From Candidatus Eremiobacterota bacterium (GTDB taxonomy: Bacteria; Vulcanimicrobiota; Vulcanimicrobiia; Vulcanimicrobiales; Vulcanimicrobiaceae): 64,000 bases of DNA. The position numbers and the translations under genes are program-made. Positions 16,688-25,500 of the stretch are shown here, piece after piece. Under the pieces are notes generated by a model. The model was not told the DNA's origin. It worked only from the letters and a program-made list of their open reading frames with translations, and did no database searches. Location of the stretch: NCBI GenBank assembly GCA_019235885.1, contig JAFAKB010000011.1, positions 1 to 64,000 of the forward strand, given 5' to 3'. Within the stretch, counting starts at the first letter, position 1; the number at the start of each line of letters is the position of its first letter.

Positions 16688-17145
16688 TGCGGCGCCGGGA
16701 AGACCGCACCGGGACGCGGCTCTTCGGCTACGGCACGTTCCGCCGCACCGCCTGGCGCGACGCGATCCTCGGCGCGGAGTACCCCGCGCAGCCGGCGACG
16801 CTGCGCGGCTACCGCCGGATCGCGTGCGCGTCCGGTTACCTCTCGCTGCGGCCGACGCTGTTCGACGTCGGCTTGATCCACGGCGTGCTGATCGAGCTCG
16901 ACGAAGCCGGCTGGCGCGTCGCCGACGCGTGGGAAGAGGTCCCGAAATACGTCGCCACGCCGGTCACCGTGAACTCGATGAACGGCCCGGTCGACGCGCT
17001 GACGTATCTGTGCGCGAACGACGACGGCGCCACGCCGGTCGACGATGATCGCTTCGCGCTGCTCACCGACGCCGAAGTCGAAAACTCGATCGAGTTCTTC
17101 GGAAAGCAGATGCGCCACATTCGGCGCAGCTTCGAATCGAGCTAA
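16687..17145 (+). CDS. Gamma-glutamylcyclotransferase-like (AIG2/GGCT) protein
   Basis: A 152-residue protein with the family's opening strand and loop LFGYGTFRRTAWRDAILG, then PATLRGYRRIACASGYLSLRP and a VHGVLIEL-like strand (IHGVLIELDEAGW). These proteins convert gamma-glutamyl amines or dipeptides to 5-oxoproline, or act on related amides. Its TGATG junction with the permease upstream makes it the last gene of the osmoprotectant operon, though a functional link is not obvious. It is convergent with egtD, and the stops overlap by 4 bp. Confidence 0.75.
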   Translation: MRRREDRTGTRLFGYGTFRRTAWRDAILGAEYPAQPATLRGYRRIACASGYLSLRPTLFDVGLIHGVLIELDEAGWRVADAWEEVPKYVATPVTVNSMNGPVDALTYLCANDDGATPVDDDRFALLTDAEVENSIEFFGKQMRHIRRSFESS

Positions 17146-18146
17146 ACGACGGTCAGCAGCGAGAGCGCGTAACGTCCCGCGGCGTCGGTGTACGTCTTCT
17201 TCTCTTTGAAGCCGCAGTCGGCGCCGAGCGCGACGATCTCTTCGCGGGTGAACTTGTACGAAGACTCGGTGTGAATCGTCTCGCCGGCGGCGAAGTCGAC
17301 CGTCAGCTTCGAGGCGGGAACGCGCACGCGCTGCTCGCGCTCGCTCACCAGGAACGACTCCACCGCCCCGCTCTCTTCGTTCCAGCGGGCGCGGAACCGG
17401 AACGCGCACAGATCGAAGTCCGCGCCCAGCTCGCGGTTCATTCGCGCGAGCAGGTTCTTGTTGAAGGCGGCCGTGACGCCGGTCGGATCGTCGTACGCGA
17501 GCTCCAGGATGGTCGGGTCTTTCTTGAGATCGTAGCCGAGCAGCAGCCCGTCACCGGGATGTCGCGCCGCCGCGAGCAATCGCAGCAGCTCGCGCGCTTC
17601 GGCCGGCTCGAAGTTCCCGATGTTCGAGCCGAGGAACAGCGCCAGCACGCGGCCGTGCGTCACCAGCCGCTTCTCACGCAGCGCGGGGAAATAGTCGCTC
17701 GCGTACGCGATGATCCGCAGCCGCTCGTACGCGCCCGCAAGTGCAAGCGACGACTCGGTCACCGCTTCGGCCGAGATATCGACGGGATGGTACGTGAGCG
17801 CCGGCTGGCGCTCGAGGATCGCGTCGATCAGCAGCCGTGTCTTGACCGCGCTGCCGCTGCCCAGCTCGACGAGCTCGAGCGGGCCGTCGAGCGAGCCGAC
17901 GATCTCGCGGCCGTAGGTCGCGAGCAGATCGCGCTCAACCCGGGTCAGGTAGTATTCCGGCAGCCGGGTGATCGCCTCGAACAACGCGGAGCCAAGATCG
18001 TCGTAGAAATACTTTGCCGACAGGCTGAGCGGCCGCGTCCCCAGCCCGGCGCGGACGTCCTCGGCGAACGAGGCGACGCGGGCCGGATGCGGGTCGCGGT
18101 GCAGGACGAAGCGGTCGGAGAATCCCCGTGAGGTCGCCGAAGTCAT
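17142..18146 (-). CDS. egtD: L-histidine N-alpha-methyltransferase (EgtD family)
   Basis: A 334-residue protein of the EgtD/DUF2260 family. Recognisable are SLSAKYFYDDLGSALFEAI, LPEYYLTRVERDLL, the SAM-binding LVELGSGSAVKTRLL (about 93-107), the ALFLGSNIGNF segment and the C-terminal HTESSYKFT. EgtD trimethylates histidine to hercynine, the first step of ergothioneine synthesis. No EgtB, EgtC or EgtE gene is nearby, so either they are elsewhere or the product is hercynine. The ATG at 18146 precedes the conserved region by a normal distance. Confidence 0.88.
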   Translation of the reverse strand: MTSATSRGFSDRFVLHRDPHPARVASFAEDVRAGLGTRPLSLSAKYFYDDLGSALFEAITRLPEYYLTRVERDLLATYGREIVGSLDGPLELVELGSGSAVKTRLLIDAILERQPALTYHPVDISAEAVTESSLALAGAYERLRIIAYASDYFPALREKRLVTHGRVLALFLGSNIGNFEPAEARELLRLLAAARHPGDGLLLGYDLKKDPTILELAYDDPTGVTAAFNKNLLARMNRELGADFDLCAFRFRARWNEESGAVESFLVSEREQRVRVPASKLTVDFAAGETIHTESSYKFTREEIVALGADCGFKEKKTYTDAAGRYALSLLTVV

Positions 18147-18252
18147 CGTATCGCGCCTAACCCCAGGTTGCTCGGCCGGTTTGCACGGAGACGCCGGGCA
18201 GCCCAAAGCGCGTCGCGGGAGGCGCCCACCCGGGCTCACGGGTTCACGAGGC

Positions 18253-18912
18253 TCAACGGCCGACGATTCGCGACCAGCGGTCGCGCACGTCGGCGATGTA
18301 CTCGCGCGTCTCCGGATACGGCGGGACGCCGCGATAGCGCGAGACCGCGCCCGGGCCTGCGTCGTACGCCGAAAGCGCGAGCGCGTACGGATCTTCTTCG
18401 CGTCCACGGTATTGCTCGACATACGCCGAGAGCAGCTGCGCGGCGCCGGCGATGGCGGAGTGCGGCTCCCACGGATCGACGCCGTACTCTTCAGCGGTCG
18501 GGCCGGTGAACTGCGCGATGCCGACCGCGCCTGCCGAGGAGATCGCGCCGGGATCGAAGGCCGATTCCTGAAGCAGCGTCGCGGCCAGGAACGGTGCGGA
18601 GAGCTTGTGCCCGTGCGCTTGCTCGAGGACCTCGGTGGCGAGCGAGAGCGCGTCGGCCGCGCCTATGCGCGGGTTCGCCCGCATCGCCTCGCGCGCGACC
18701 TTCACGCTGAGCGGCGCTCTGCGGCCCGCGTCCATCACCAGGCGCAGCCCTCGCATAACGGGGACCGGCGGGGGTATATGCCACGACAGCGCGGCGTCCC
18801 GCAACCCGCCGATCCGAACGCCGGTAACGGACAACGTCAAGGCCAAGGCCACGACCACGGTCGGGAGAGGGTTTCCAGGAGTCGGGACCAATCCGCCGTT
18901 AGCCCTCTTCAC
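18253..18912 (-). CDS. Membrane-anchored lytic transglycosylase (SLT domain)
   Basis: A 219-residue protein with a signal anchor (about 17-31, LPTVVVALALTLSVT) and a C-terminal transglycosylase domain. Catalytic Glu116 lies in LLQESAFDP, followed by the GAVGIAQFTGPTAEEYG motif and ALSAYDAGPGAVSRY. It would cleave the MurNAc-GlcNAc bond in peptidoglycan in the periplasm. It is divergent from the desaturase-like gene at 18927, with only 14 bp between starts. About 106 bp on its downstream side separate it from egtD. Confidence 0.9.
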   Translation of the reverse strand: MKRANGGLVPTPGNPLPTVVVALALTLSVTGVRIGGLRDAALSWHIPPPVPVMRGLRLVMDAGRRAPLSVKVAREAMRANPRIGAADALSLATEVLEQAHGHKLSAPFLAATLLQESAFDPGAISSAGAVGIAQFTGPTAEEYGVDPWEPHSAIAGAAQLLSAYVEQYRGREEDPYALALSAYDAGPGAVSRYRGVPPYPETREYIADVRDRWSRIVGR

Positions 18913-18926
18913 TCACAAGGATCAGC

Positions 18927-19529
18927 GTGAACACGTTCTTGTCGGGCTCGCCGGTGTTCTCCGCGGCCGTGGCGATGCTCGTCGTCTTGATCGCCGGAGA
19001 CTTCGCATCGACGTTCTTCTACCACGTGCCGCAGCACGTGTGGGGCAAGCTCCACCTCCGCACGCACCACGACCGTCGAAGGTCGTACTGGGATCATGCG
19101 GTGCTCTCGCGCGATCCCGGCGTCCTGCTCGACGGCTTCCTCGGCGCGGTCCCGTACATGATCATCGCGCTGGCCTGCTTCCGGCTCTCGGTCTACGGAG
19201 CCCTCGCCGGCTTGGTGCTGGGCCAGCTGCACGTCTGGTGGCGGCACACCACCGAGCTGGGCTGGCGGACCCCCCGCTGGGCGGCACGGGTCGCGCGGGC
19301 CCTGCAGATCGTCCTCCCCGAGGACCATGACGGCCATCACCGGAATCCGGAGATCGAGTTCGGCGACATCTTCCGCTTCTACGACGCTCCGGCGCGCGCG
19401 ACGATCGCGTTCTGCCGGAACCTCGATCCGAAGCGCAGAGCCGCCGCCCTTCGGCGCGCGGCGATCGCGCGCCGGCGCGAGACCGCAGCCGCGCTGAAGC
19501 GGCGGAAGATGGTCAAGCAGACCGGCTGA
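18927..19529 (+). CDS. Fatty acid hydroxylase / sterol desaturase superfamily protein
   Basis: A 200-residue membrane di-iron protein. The His clusters expected for the superfamily are visible: HLRTHHD (about 43-49), HVWWRHTTELG, and DHDGHHRNPEIEFGDIFRFYD. These ligands bind two irons that hydroxylate or desaturate a lipid substrate. It begins at a GTG. The gene is followed after 6 bp by an MGDG-synthase-like glycosyltransferase, which supports a role in membrane lipid modification; the exact substrate is unknown. The C-terminal 40 residues are strongly basic. Confidence 0.85.
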   Translation: MNTFLSGSPVFSAAVAMLVVLIAGDFASTFFYHVPQHVWGKLHLRTHHDRRRSYWDHAVLSRDPGVLLDGFLGAVPYMIIALACFRLSVYGALAGLVLGQLHVWWRHTTELGWRTPRWAARVARALQIVLPEDHDGHHRNPEIEFGDIFRFYDAPARATIAFCRNLDPKRRAAALRRAAIARRRETAAALKRRKMVKQTG

Positions 19530-19535
19530 GGTGGG

Positions 19536-20699
19536 ATGACAAAACGCGTCCTCTTTTTGATCTCCGACACCGGCGGCGGGCACCGCGCCGGGGCGCAAGC
19601 CGTCGGCGCGGCGCTCGACGAGATCGAGGGAGCGACGCGCTTCGAGTGGCGCATCGACGACATCGCGACCCATTGCACGTTTCCGCTCTCCAAGCTGGGG
19701 CCGGCGTACAGCGCGGCCCTTCGCTATGCCCCGCCGATCTACGGCGCGCTCTACCACGCGACGAACGGCCGGCGGCGCTACAAGACGATCGTGCGCTTCT
19801 GCGAGCCGCTCTACCGCGAGCGCTTGCGCGAGGTCTTCCAGCAGTACCAGCCCGACGTGATCGTGTCGGTGCACCCGCTGCTCAACCACGCCGCGCTGCG
19901 CGCGCGCGCCGACGCCGGGATGCAGCACGTCCCGATCGTCACGGTCATCACCGACCTCGGGCGCGTTCACGAAGGCTGGCTGCTGCCGGAAGCGGATCTC
20001 ACCGTCGTTCCGGCGCGTGAAGTCTACCAGCGCGCGATCGACCGCGGCGTCCCGCCGGAGCGGCTGCGGCTGCTCGGGCACCCGATCCACCCGCGCTTCG
20101 AAGACGTCTCCGGCACCAAGGCGGAGATTCGCAAGAAGCTCGGCCTCCCCGAGCGCGCGACGATCGCGCTGCTGATGGCTGGTGGCGAAGGCGGCGGAAA
20201 GCTCTTGCCGACCACGCTAGCGCTCGCGAAAGCCGGATTGGACTATCATCTCGTCGTCGTGACGGGCCGCAACGCGGCGCTGCGCACGAAGCTCGAGGAG
20301 CTCGCACCCGCGTTGCCGACGCCGATGACGGTGCTCGGCTTCCGCAACGACGTCCCCGAACTGATGCGCGCCGCCGATTTGCTCGTCACCAAGGCGGGTC
20401 CCGGAACGATCGCGGAGGCGTCGGTCGCCGAAGTTCCGGTCGTGGTCTACGACTACGTCCCGGGCCAGGAGCGCGGCAACCTCGACTACGTGCGCACCAA
20501 CGGAATCGGCGTCGTCGCGCTGACGACAGCCGAGGTCGTGCAGTCCGTCGCGCGGATCGTGCACAATCAGGAGCGCTTGGCGAAGATGCGCTTGCAGCAA
20601 ACCGCGATCGCGCCGCGCGGCAGTTCGCGCCGCATCGCCGAGCTGATCGCGCAGATCGCCGTCAGCGGCCGCCGCCCCACGATTCCCGCCGCCGGATAG
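19536..20699 (+). CDS. MGDG-synthase-like glycosyltransferase (GT28; processive diacylglycerol type)
   Basis: A 387-residue glycosyltransferase. The N-terminal lobe has VLFLISDTGGGHRAGAQAV, the diacylglycerol-binding signature of MGDG synthase/UgtP enzymes. The C-terminal lobe has LLMAGGEGGGKLL and the nucleotide-sugar site DLLVTKAGPGTIAEAS. It would transfer a sugar from a UDP donor to diacylglycerol at the cytoplasmic face of the inner membrane. It lies between the desaturase-like gene (6-bp gap) and an amidohydrolase (3-bp gap), so these three are probably co-transcribed. Confidence 0.88.
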   Translation: MTKRVLFLISDTGGGHRAGAQAVGAALDEIEGATRFEWRIDDIATHCTFPLSKLGPAYSAALRYAPPIYGALYHATNGRRRYKTIVRFCEPLYRERLREVFQQYQPDVIVSVHPLLNHAALRARADAGMQHVPIVTVITDLGRVHEGWLLPEADLTVVPAREVYQRAIDRGVPPERLRLLGHPIHPRFEDVSGTKAEIRKKLGLPERATIALLMAGGEGGGKLLPTTLALAKAGLDYHLVVVTGRNAALRTKLEELAPALPTPMTVLGFRNDVPELMRAADLLVTKAGPGTIAEASVAEVPVVVYDYVPGQERGNLDYVRTNGIGVVALTTAEVVQSVARIVHNQERLAKMRLQQTAIAPRGSSRRIAELIAQIAVSGRRPTIPAAG

Positions 20700-20702
20700 C
20701 GC

Positions 20703-21887
20703 GTGCCCGCGACGCTGACGATCGACGTTCCCGCCGACGTCGCGGCCGAGGTCGTCGCGACTCGGCGCGACTTGCACGAGCATCCCGAGCTCGGCTTCGA
20801 AGAGGTTCGCACCAGCGGGATCGTCGCGCAGCGCTTGCGTGCGCTCGGTTTCGAGGTGCACACCGGGATCGGGCAGACGGGCGTCGTCGGTGTCGTGCAC
20901 GGCGCGCGGCCCGGCAAGACGATCATGCTGCGCGCCGACATGGACGCGCTCCCGATCGACGAGGAGAACGACGTTCCGTACCGCTCGCAGACGGCGGTGC
21001 ACATGCACGCGTGCGGCCATGACGGCCACGTCGCGATGCTGCTCGGCGCGGCGCGGATCGTGATGTCGCGCCGCGACGAGCTCGCCGGCACGGTGTGCTT
21101 TTTGTTCCAGCCCGCCGAGGAAGGAAAAGGCGGCGCGAAGGCGATGGTCGAGGACGGCGTCCTCGAGCGCTTCGGCGTCGAGCGCGCGTACGGCTTGCAC
21201 CTTGCGTCGGCGCATCCGGCCGGCCACGTCGGTTTCCACGAAGGCGCGTTCTACGCCTCGAGCGACTCGATCGAGATCACGGTCGAAGGAAAAGGCGGCC
21301 ACGGCGCCGCGCCGCACCTCTCGATCGATCCGGTCTACGTCGCGGCGCAGTTCGTGGTCGCGGTGCAGCAGGTGGTTTCGCGCCAGATCGATCCGATCGA
21401 GCCGGCGGTGGTGACGATCGGCGCGATCAGCGGCGGAACGACGCACAACGTGATCCCGAGCCGGGTGAAGCTGCTCGGCACGGTGCGCGCGTTCGACGCC
21501 GGCGTGCGGGCGAAGATGGCGGAGCGGATCGAGCGCGTGCTGCGCGGCGTCTGCGAAAGCTCCGGCGCGACGTACGAGTTCACGTACCTCTGGCGCTATC
21601 CGGTCACCTCGAACGACGTGGAGCAGACGCGCTACGTGCGCGCGCTCGCGCAGCAGGTCGCCGGCGACGAACGCGTCGACGACGTGCCGCGCTTGATGGG
21701 CGCCGAGGACTTCTCGTTCTTCGCCGAGCGCGTCCCGGCGTGTTTCTTCACCATCGGCAGCCACGGCGGCGAGAACAGCGCGTTCCCGCACCACCACGCC
21801 CGCTTCGACATCGACGAGTCCGCCCTCGAAACCGGCGTCCGCATGATGACCGCCCTCGCCCTCGACGCGCCGGACCACGCCCCGTAG
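20703..21887 (+). CDS. M20 family amidohydrolase (hippurate hydrolase/N-acyl amino acid type)
   Basis: A 394-residue zinc-dependent amidohydrolase. The M20D hallmarks are RRDLHEHPELGFEE, LRADMDALPI, the metal site HACGHDGH, and FQPAEEGKGGA with the catalytic Glu. GGHGAAPHLSIDP is the dimerisation-domain His region and MGAEDFSFF the C-terminal metal-ligand segment. Such enzymes release amino acids from N-acyl derivatives, including auxin conjugates in some species. It starts at a GTG 3 bp after the glycosyltransferase stop. Substrate is not predictable. Confidence 0.92.
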   Translation: MPATLTIDVPADVAAEVVATRRDLHEHPELGFEEVRTSGIVAQRLRALGFEVHTGIGQTGVVGVVHGARPGKTIMLRADMDALPIDEENDVPYRSQTAVHMHACGHDGHVAMLLGAARIVMSRRDELAGTVCFLFQPAEEGKGGAKAMVEDGVLERFGVERAYGLHLASAHPAGHVGFHEGAFYASSDSIEITVEGKGGHGAAPHLSIDPVYVAAQFVVAVQQVVSRQIDPIEPAVVTIGAISGGTTHNVIPSRVKLLGTVRAFDAGVRAKMAERIERVLRGVCESSGATYEFTYLWRYPVTSNDVEQTRYVRALAQQVAGDERVDDVPRLMGAEDFSFFAERVPACFFTIGSHGGENSAFPHHHARFDIDESALETGVRMMTALALDAPDHAP

Positions 21888-21891
21888 CGCG

Positions 21892-22095
21892 CTACTCCCG
21901 CACGACCGCGTTGCGGTCTTTGATGATCGGCTTGCCGCTGAAGTGGCTGACCACGTAGAAGTTTGGAGGCCGCCGCTCTCCCGGCTGGAGCGGACGAATT
22001 CCCAGCTCACGCGCAAGTTCGCGCGCCGCAGCTCGAAGCTCCGGCGACACTTTTCCGATTCGGCCGACCCGACGTACTTGCTTCATTACATGCAT
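21892..22095 (-). CDS. Small basic protein, unknown
   Basis: A 67-residue protein rich in Arg, with a helical middle (VSPELRAAARELARELGI) and a C-terminal strand pair (NFYVVSHFSGKPIIKDRN). The start overlaps the last 10 bp of the membrane protein gene upstream, so the two are probably co-translated. An internal ATG at 22086 (MKQVRRVGR) is a possible start. I do not recognise the family. Base composition is lower in GC than in the flanking genes, as for its partner. Confidence 0.45.
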   Translation of the reverse strand: MHVMKQVRRVGRIGKVSPELRAAARELARELGIRPLQPGERRPPNFYVVSHFSGKPIIKDRNAVVRE

Positions 22096-22661
22096 CGTAT
22101 CACCCCAGGCGCCGATCGCGCTACTGCCGTCACCAATGTACCGAGGATGAGCGACGTCAGCGCCACTGCGACGGCGATCCGTTTGATCTTCCGGTCCGTC
22201 GCATTGGGATAGTACGCCGCGACTGTTCCCAAAATCGCGTTCGTGGTTGTTGCAGCCGGCCGCTCCGCAAAGTCAATCACAAATGTGTGCGGGTCGATCG
22301 GCTCGCGAGCTTTAAGGAGTCGTATCCCGTAGCCGATTGTGCACGCGAGCGCACTGCAGGCGAGCAGGCTGCATGCGATCCATTGCCAGGGTGGTGCGAG
22401 CTCGCTGAACTTGTCGATTCCGAAGACCACAACGGCAGCGACGGCAGCCAAGACGGCGAGGAGTGCAAGGTCGGCTGTATCGACATTGCTGACGACGCCT
22501 TCGTTCGTCCGCGCGACTACGTCGTAGACGAAGTCGTCGCCCGGATACTCCTCTTCATCCGGCCGCAAGGGTGCAACCGGTCCACGCTCGCGACGAACAT
22601 CGCACCTCGGCGCTGTAACGACGGTTAGCACATCTAGGAGAAACGGAAGCCAGCCTCCCAC
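22086..22661 (-). CDS. Membrane protein with cytosolic tail, unknown
   Basis: A 191-residue protein starting at a GTG. It has a mixed N-terminal region, then two adjacent membrane helices (about 66-83 LALLAVLAAVAAVVVFGI, and 92-110 WQWIACSLLACSALACTIG), and a third near the C-terminus (AVAVALTSLILGTLVTAV). No family is recognised. Lower GC and isolated position suggest an accessory two-gene insertion with the following small protein. The 150 bp upstream holds the terminator of the neighbouring gene. Confidence 0.6.
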   Translation of the reverse strand: MGGWLPFLLDVLTVVTAPRCDVRRERGPVAPLRPDEEEYPGDDFVYDVVARTNEGVVSNVDTADLALLAVLAAVAAVVVFGIDKFSELAPPWQWIACSLLACSALACTIGYGIRLLKAREPIDPHTFVIDFAERPAATTTNAILGTVAAYYPNATDRKIKRIAVAVALTSLILGTLVTAVARSAPGVIRCM

Positions 22662-22742
22662 ACTGCCGACTCTTCGCCCGGCACATCCGGGGGCCTGAGG
22701 TCAGGCCGTAGCATTCTACGAACCTGGCCGGAAGGTACCAAT

Positions 22743-22780
22743 AGAAAAAGCACCCGGCCGGTTTGGGGAGACCGGCCGGG
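22743..22780 (-). terminator. Intrinsic terminator of the small zinc-ribbon gene
   Basis: Read on the minus strand, a perfect 10-bp stem (CCCGGCCGGT against ACCGGCCGGG, 8-nt loop) is followed by TGCTTTTTCT. It lies about 30 bp after the stop of the gene at 22811-23056 and would end transcripts coming from it and from the upstream ROK kinase gene. Confidence 0.85.
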
Positions 22781-22810
22781 CTCACACCCGGCACACCCGG
22801 TAGAGGACGG

Positions 22811-23056
22811 CTAGTTCAGCGAGGCTTGGGCGCGGCGTTCGAGGAGCTCTGCGGGAGGGCGGGGGTACCGCGCGCCGAGGATCTCGCGCAGCGTCGTCGT
22901 GCACCCGCAGGTGCGCGACGGGGAGCCGCGGCCGAGCAGCAGGGCCCGGCAGCCGTCCAGATGATGCAATGAGGCCCGGTGGCCACAGTCGTCGCAAATC
23001 GGTGGCAGCACCGGGAATTCGCGCTCTTTCACACGACCAGTCTCGCAGCGTCCCAT
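22811..23056 (-). CDS. Small Cys/His-rich protein, possible zinc ribbon
   Basis: An 81-residue protein with CDDCGHRASLHH early on, a later C-x(18)-CGC arrangement (GCRALLLG to RTCGCTT), and a basic C-terminal helix. The spacing suggests a bound zinc ion. A GTG at 23032 could be the true start and would keep all the cysteines. It follows the ROK kinase gene by 58 bp and is ended by a clear terminator, supporting a real transcript. No family is recognised. Confidence 0.55.
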   Translation of the reverse strand: MGRCETGRVKEREFPVLPPICDDCGHRASLHHLDGCRALLLGRGSPSRTCGCTTTLREILGARYPRPPAELLERRAQASLN

Positions 23057-23114
23057 GTCGGGCCGCTTACGGACGCTTACGAAGCGCTTACGCGATCGTC
23101 CCGAAGCGTGCAGT

Positions 23115-24113
23115 TCAGGCGACGACGTGCGCGGTTGCGTTCAGCGCCGGGGCGGGCAGCTGCGCGATCAGCCCGCCGCGCAGCGCGGCGGTGGCGGCGC
23201 CGACCGCGCCGGCGTCGTTCCCGAGCGTCGCCCGCACGATCCGGGTCGTTCCGCGCGGGACCATCGTCGTGCGCAGCTCGACCGCCGGCCGGACCCGCTC
23301 CAGCATGAACTCGCCGGCGCTCGAGACGCCCCCGCCGAGCGCGATCACCTCGGGGTTCACGAACGCGATGATGTTCGAGAGGCCCAGCGCCAGGTCGTCG
23401 CAGTAGGCACTCCAGGCCGCCAGCGCGTGAGCATCGCCGGCCTGCGCGGCCTTGCGGATCGCCTTCGAGCCGAGCTTCTCCCGCGGGACGTCGAGCAGGG
23501 CCGAGCGCGGAAACGAGGGCGCCAGCCGGAAGGCGTGGCGGATCAGGGCCGTCCCCGACGCCTGCGCCTCGAAGCAGCCGATCTTCCCGCAGCCGCAGAT
23601 GAAGCCGCCGTCGGGCCGAATTTGGTGATGGCCGATCTCGCCGGCGCCCATCTGGTAGCCGAGCGAGAGGGCGCCGCCCGAGACGATCCCGCCGCCGATC
23701 CCGGTGCCGAGCGTGAGCAGGACGAAGTCGCGCGTCCCCTGCCCGATGCCGTGCACGTACTCCCCCAGCGTCGCGCAGCGCGCGTCGTTTGCGACGAAGA
23801 CCGGGTACTTCGGAAACTCGTCGCGGACGCGCTGGCCCAGCGGGACGTTCTCCCAGCCGAGGTTGGGCGAGTAGCGGATCGTCCCGGTCGCCGGGTCGAT
23901 ATTGCCGGGCGAGCCGATTCCGATCCCGGCGATCTCGTCCTTCGTCGCGCCGATCGCGTCCTTCACCACCTCGGCGAGCGCGCCGACGACGGCGCTCGGC
24001 GCGTGGTCGTCGATGTCGTGCTCGAACTTGGCCTGAAACTCGCCGGCCTCGTCGACGACGCCCGCCATCACGTGCGAGCCGCCGAGATCGACGCCGATCG
24101 CGACCCGTGCCAT
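23115..24113 (-). CDS. ROK family sugar kinase (glucokinase)
   Basis: A 332-residue ROK protein. It begins MARVAIGVDLGGSHVMAGVV, the phosphate-1 motif. The catalytic Asp is in FVANDARCATLGE, and the zinc site is GHHQIRPDGGFICGCGKIGCFEAQ-like, with His and three Cys (CxCGxxGC) all present. Enzymes of this type phosphorylate glucose or other hexoses with ATP in the cytoplasm. No DNA-binding domain is attached, so it is a kinase rather than a repressor. Its ATG overlaps the TGA of the secreted-protein gene upstream. Confidence 0.92.
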   Translation of the reverse strand: MARVAIGVDLGGSHVMAGVVDEAGEFQAKFEHDIDDHAPSAVVGALAEVVKDAIGATKDEIAGIGIGSPGNIDPATGTIRYSPNLGWENVPLGQRVRDEFPKYPVFVANDARCATLGEYVHGIGQGTRDFVLLTLGTGIGGGIVSGGALSLGYQMGAGEIGHHQIRPDGGFICGCGKIGCFEAQASGTALIRHAFRLAPSFPRSALLDVPREKLGSKAIRKAAQAGDAHALAAWSAYCDDLALGLSNIIAFVNPEVIALGGGVSSAGEFMLERVRPAVELRTTMVPRGTTRIVRATLGNDAGAVGAATAALRGGLIAQLPAPALNATAHVVA

Positions 24114-24685
24114 CAGCGGGGCGCGGGGCTGGCGACGGTCGGGATCGTCACCACGTTGGCCGGGTCGTCGTAGCGCGAGAACACCAAGCTGAATCCTTCG
24201 TTGACGCAGTCGTTGAGGCGGTACGTCTTCTTGTCGTAGGTGCAGGTCAGGTGCTGGTCCTTCTCCGGGCCGGCCGCGGTCGTCGCGAACTGCCCCCAGC
24301 TCTTGCCCGCGAGGACCTTGTCGGGGAGAAGCTGGTCGACCGGGACGTTGCGGAGTTGCGACTGCGCCTCCAGGACGGCGGGCGGCGTGTCGGTCTTGCG
24401 GTAGCTCTGGCCGCCGTCGGCGCTCACGTACGCCACGGGCCCGATCAAGACGATGTCGCGCGTCCCGCCGCCGTAGGCGAGCGAGCTGTGGTAGCGGTCG
24501 GGCGCGACGAACGTCAGCGTGACGGTGAATCCCGTCGACGCCGTGGTCGTGACGACGAACGACTTCGCGCCCTGCATCGCGCCGGCGACCTTGGCGCGCA
24601 CGGTGGCGAGGTCGTCGGCGCGGGCCGGGGCCGAGGGGACCGCCAGGAAGGCAGCCAGAGCGAGCGGGACGAGACGGCGGAGCAT
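24113..24685 (-). CDS. Secreted protein, LolA/LppX-like fold suspected
   Basis: A 190-residue exported protein. A signal peptide (MLRRLVPLALAAFLAVPSAPARA) precedes a region of alternating strands such as VVTTTASTGFTVTLTFVAPDRYHSS and DIVLIGPVAYVSADGGQSYRK. That pattern recalls the half-barrel of LolA- and LppX-type lipid-binding proteins, but this is a judgement by eye. Two Cys (CTYDKK and NDCVNEG) may form a disulfide. Its stop overlaps the ROK kinase start (TGATG), which suggests co-expression without an obvious functional link. Confidence 0.65.
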   Translation of the reverse strand: MLRRLVPLALAAFLAVPSAPARADDLATVRAKVAGAMQGAKSFVVTTTASTGFTVTLTFVAPDRYHSSLAYGGGTRDIVLIGPVAYVSADGGQSYRKTDTPPAVLEAQSQLRNVPVDQLLPDKVLAGKSWGQFATTAAGPEKDQHLTCTYDKKTYRLNDCVNEGFSLVFSRYDDPANVVTIPTVASPAPR

Positions 24686-24747
24686 GGCCCGACGACGTTC
24701 TCCGAATCGCCGGGTTCGCCCGCCGCGGGCCCCGAAGAACCCGGGCC

Positions 24748-25500
24748 ATGCAAGAAACGATCGATCTCATCGCGCACCGCGAGCTGCGCAACCTCCAACG
24801 CTTCTCGCGCGAGACCGGTCAGCCGACGAAGCTCGCCAGCCTCGACGTCGACCCGATGACGAACGTGCAGTCGATCGAGATCGACGAAGAGCACATCACC
24901 GTCGAGTACAACACCAAGACGACGAAGTACTACAACGCGAGCGAGATCACCAAGAAGGAGTGGGTCTACAAGTACAACGACGACGCCGAGTTCGTCGCCG
25001 CGATCCGCGCCGTGATCGAGCTCGCGCGCAAGCACCAGTACGACTTGCCGGAGAACGTGACGTGCCCGCCGGGCTGCGCCGAGTGCTGCAGCGGCTACGA
25101 GCCGTTCGTCAACAAGGCCGACGTGCAGCGCATCGCCGATCACCTCGGAATGACGTACGCCGACGTGATGAACGAGTACGTGGTGCCGCGCGAGTCGGCC
25201 GACGGCTACACCGTCGGCTGGCTGCGCAAGGTCGACGAGAAAGGCGAGTTCAGCGAAGACGCCGTGCACAAGTGCGTGTTCCTGATGGGGAACCGCTCGG
25301 GCCGCCACTACTGCGGGATTTACGAGGCGCGGCCGCACGACTGCGGCGCGTTCACGCCGGTCGGCTGCGAGGACGTCGACTGGTCGCTCCCGCGCCACGG
25401 CCAGTACAAGGTCGGCAAACCGTTCGAGCCCAAGCGCAAGCGTGCGCTGAACTCGAACGCGCGCAGCAACGGCGCGCGGAACGGTCGCACCACGAAGTGA
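24748..25500 (+). CDS. YkgJ-type cysteine-cluster protein
   Basis: A 250-residue protein. The N-terminal 100 residues are charged and unknown. The second half carries the cluster CPPGCAECCSGYEPF (starting about residue 108), then KCVFL, YCGIYEARPHDCGAF and VGC. This arrangement is the zinc- or iron-binding Cys-rich domain of the YkgJ/FliB-like family, where clusters are thought to bind a metal. The last 30 residues are a basic tail. Its TGA overlaps the GTG of the following oxidoreductase, so the two are translationally coupled. Confidence 0.85.
   Translation: MQETIDLIAHRELRNLQRFSRETGQPTKLASLDVDPMTNVQSIEIDEEHITVEYNTKTTKYYNASEITKKEWVYKYNDDAEFVAAIRAVIELARKHQYDLPENVTCPPGCAECCSGYEPFVNKADVQRIADHLGMTYADVMNEYVVPRESADGYTVGWLRKVDEKGEFSEDAVHKCVFLMGNRSGRHYCGIYEARPHDCGAFTPVGCEDVDWSLPRHGQYKVGKPFEPKRKRALNSNARSNGARNGRTTK

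Noticed and set aside
20217-22016. 599-codon minus-strand frame opposite the glycosyltransferase and M20 genes
   Set aside because: It is antisense to two genes with complete motifs and is His/Arg/Asp-rich in the way such shadows are.
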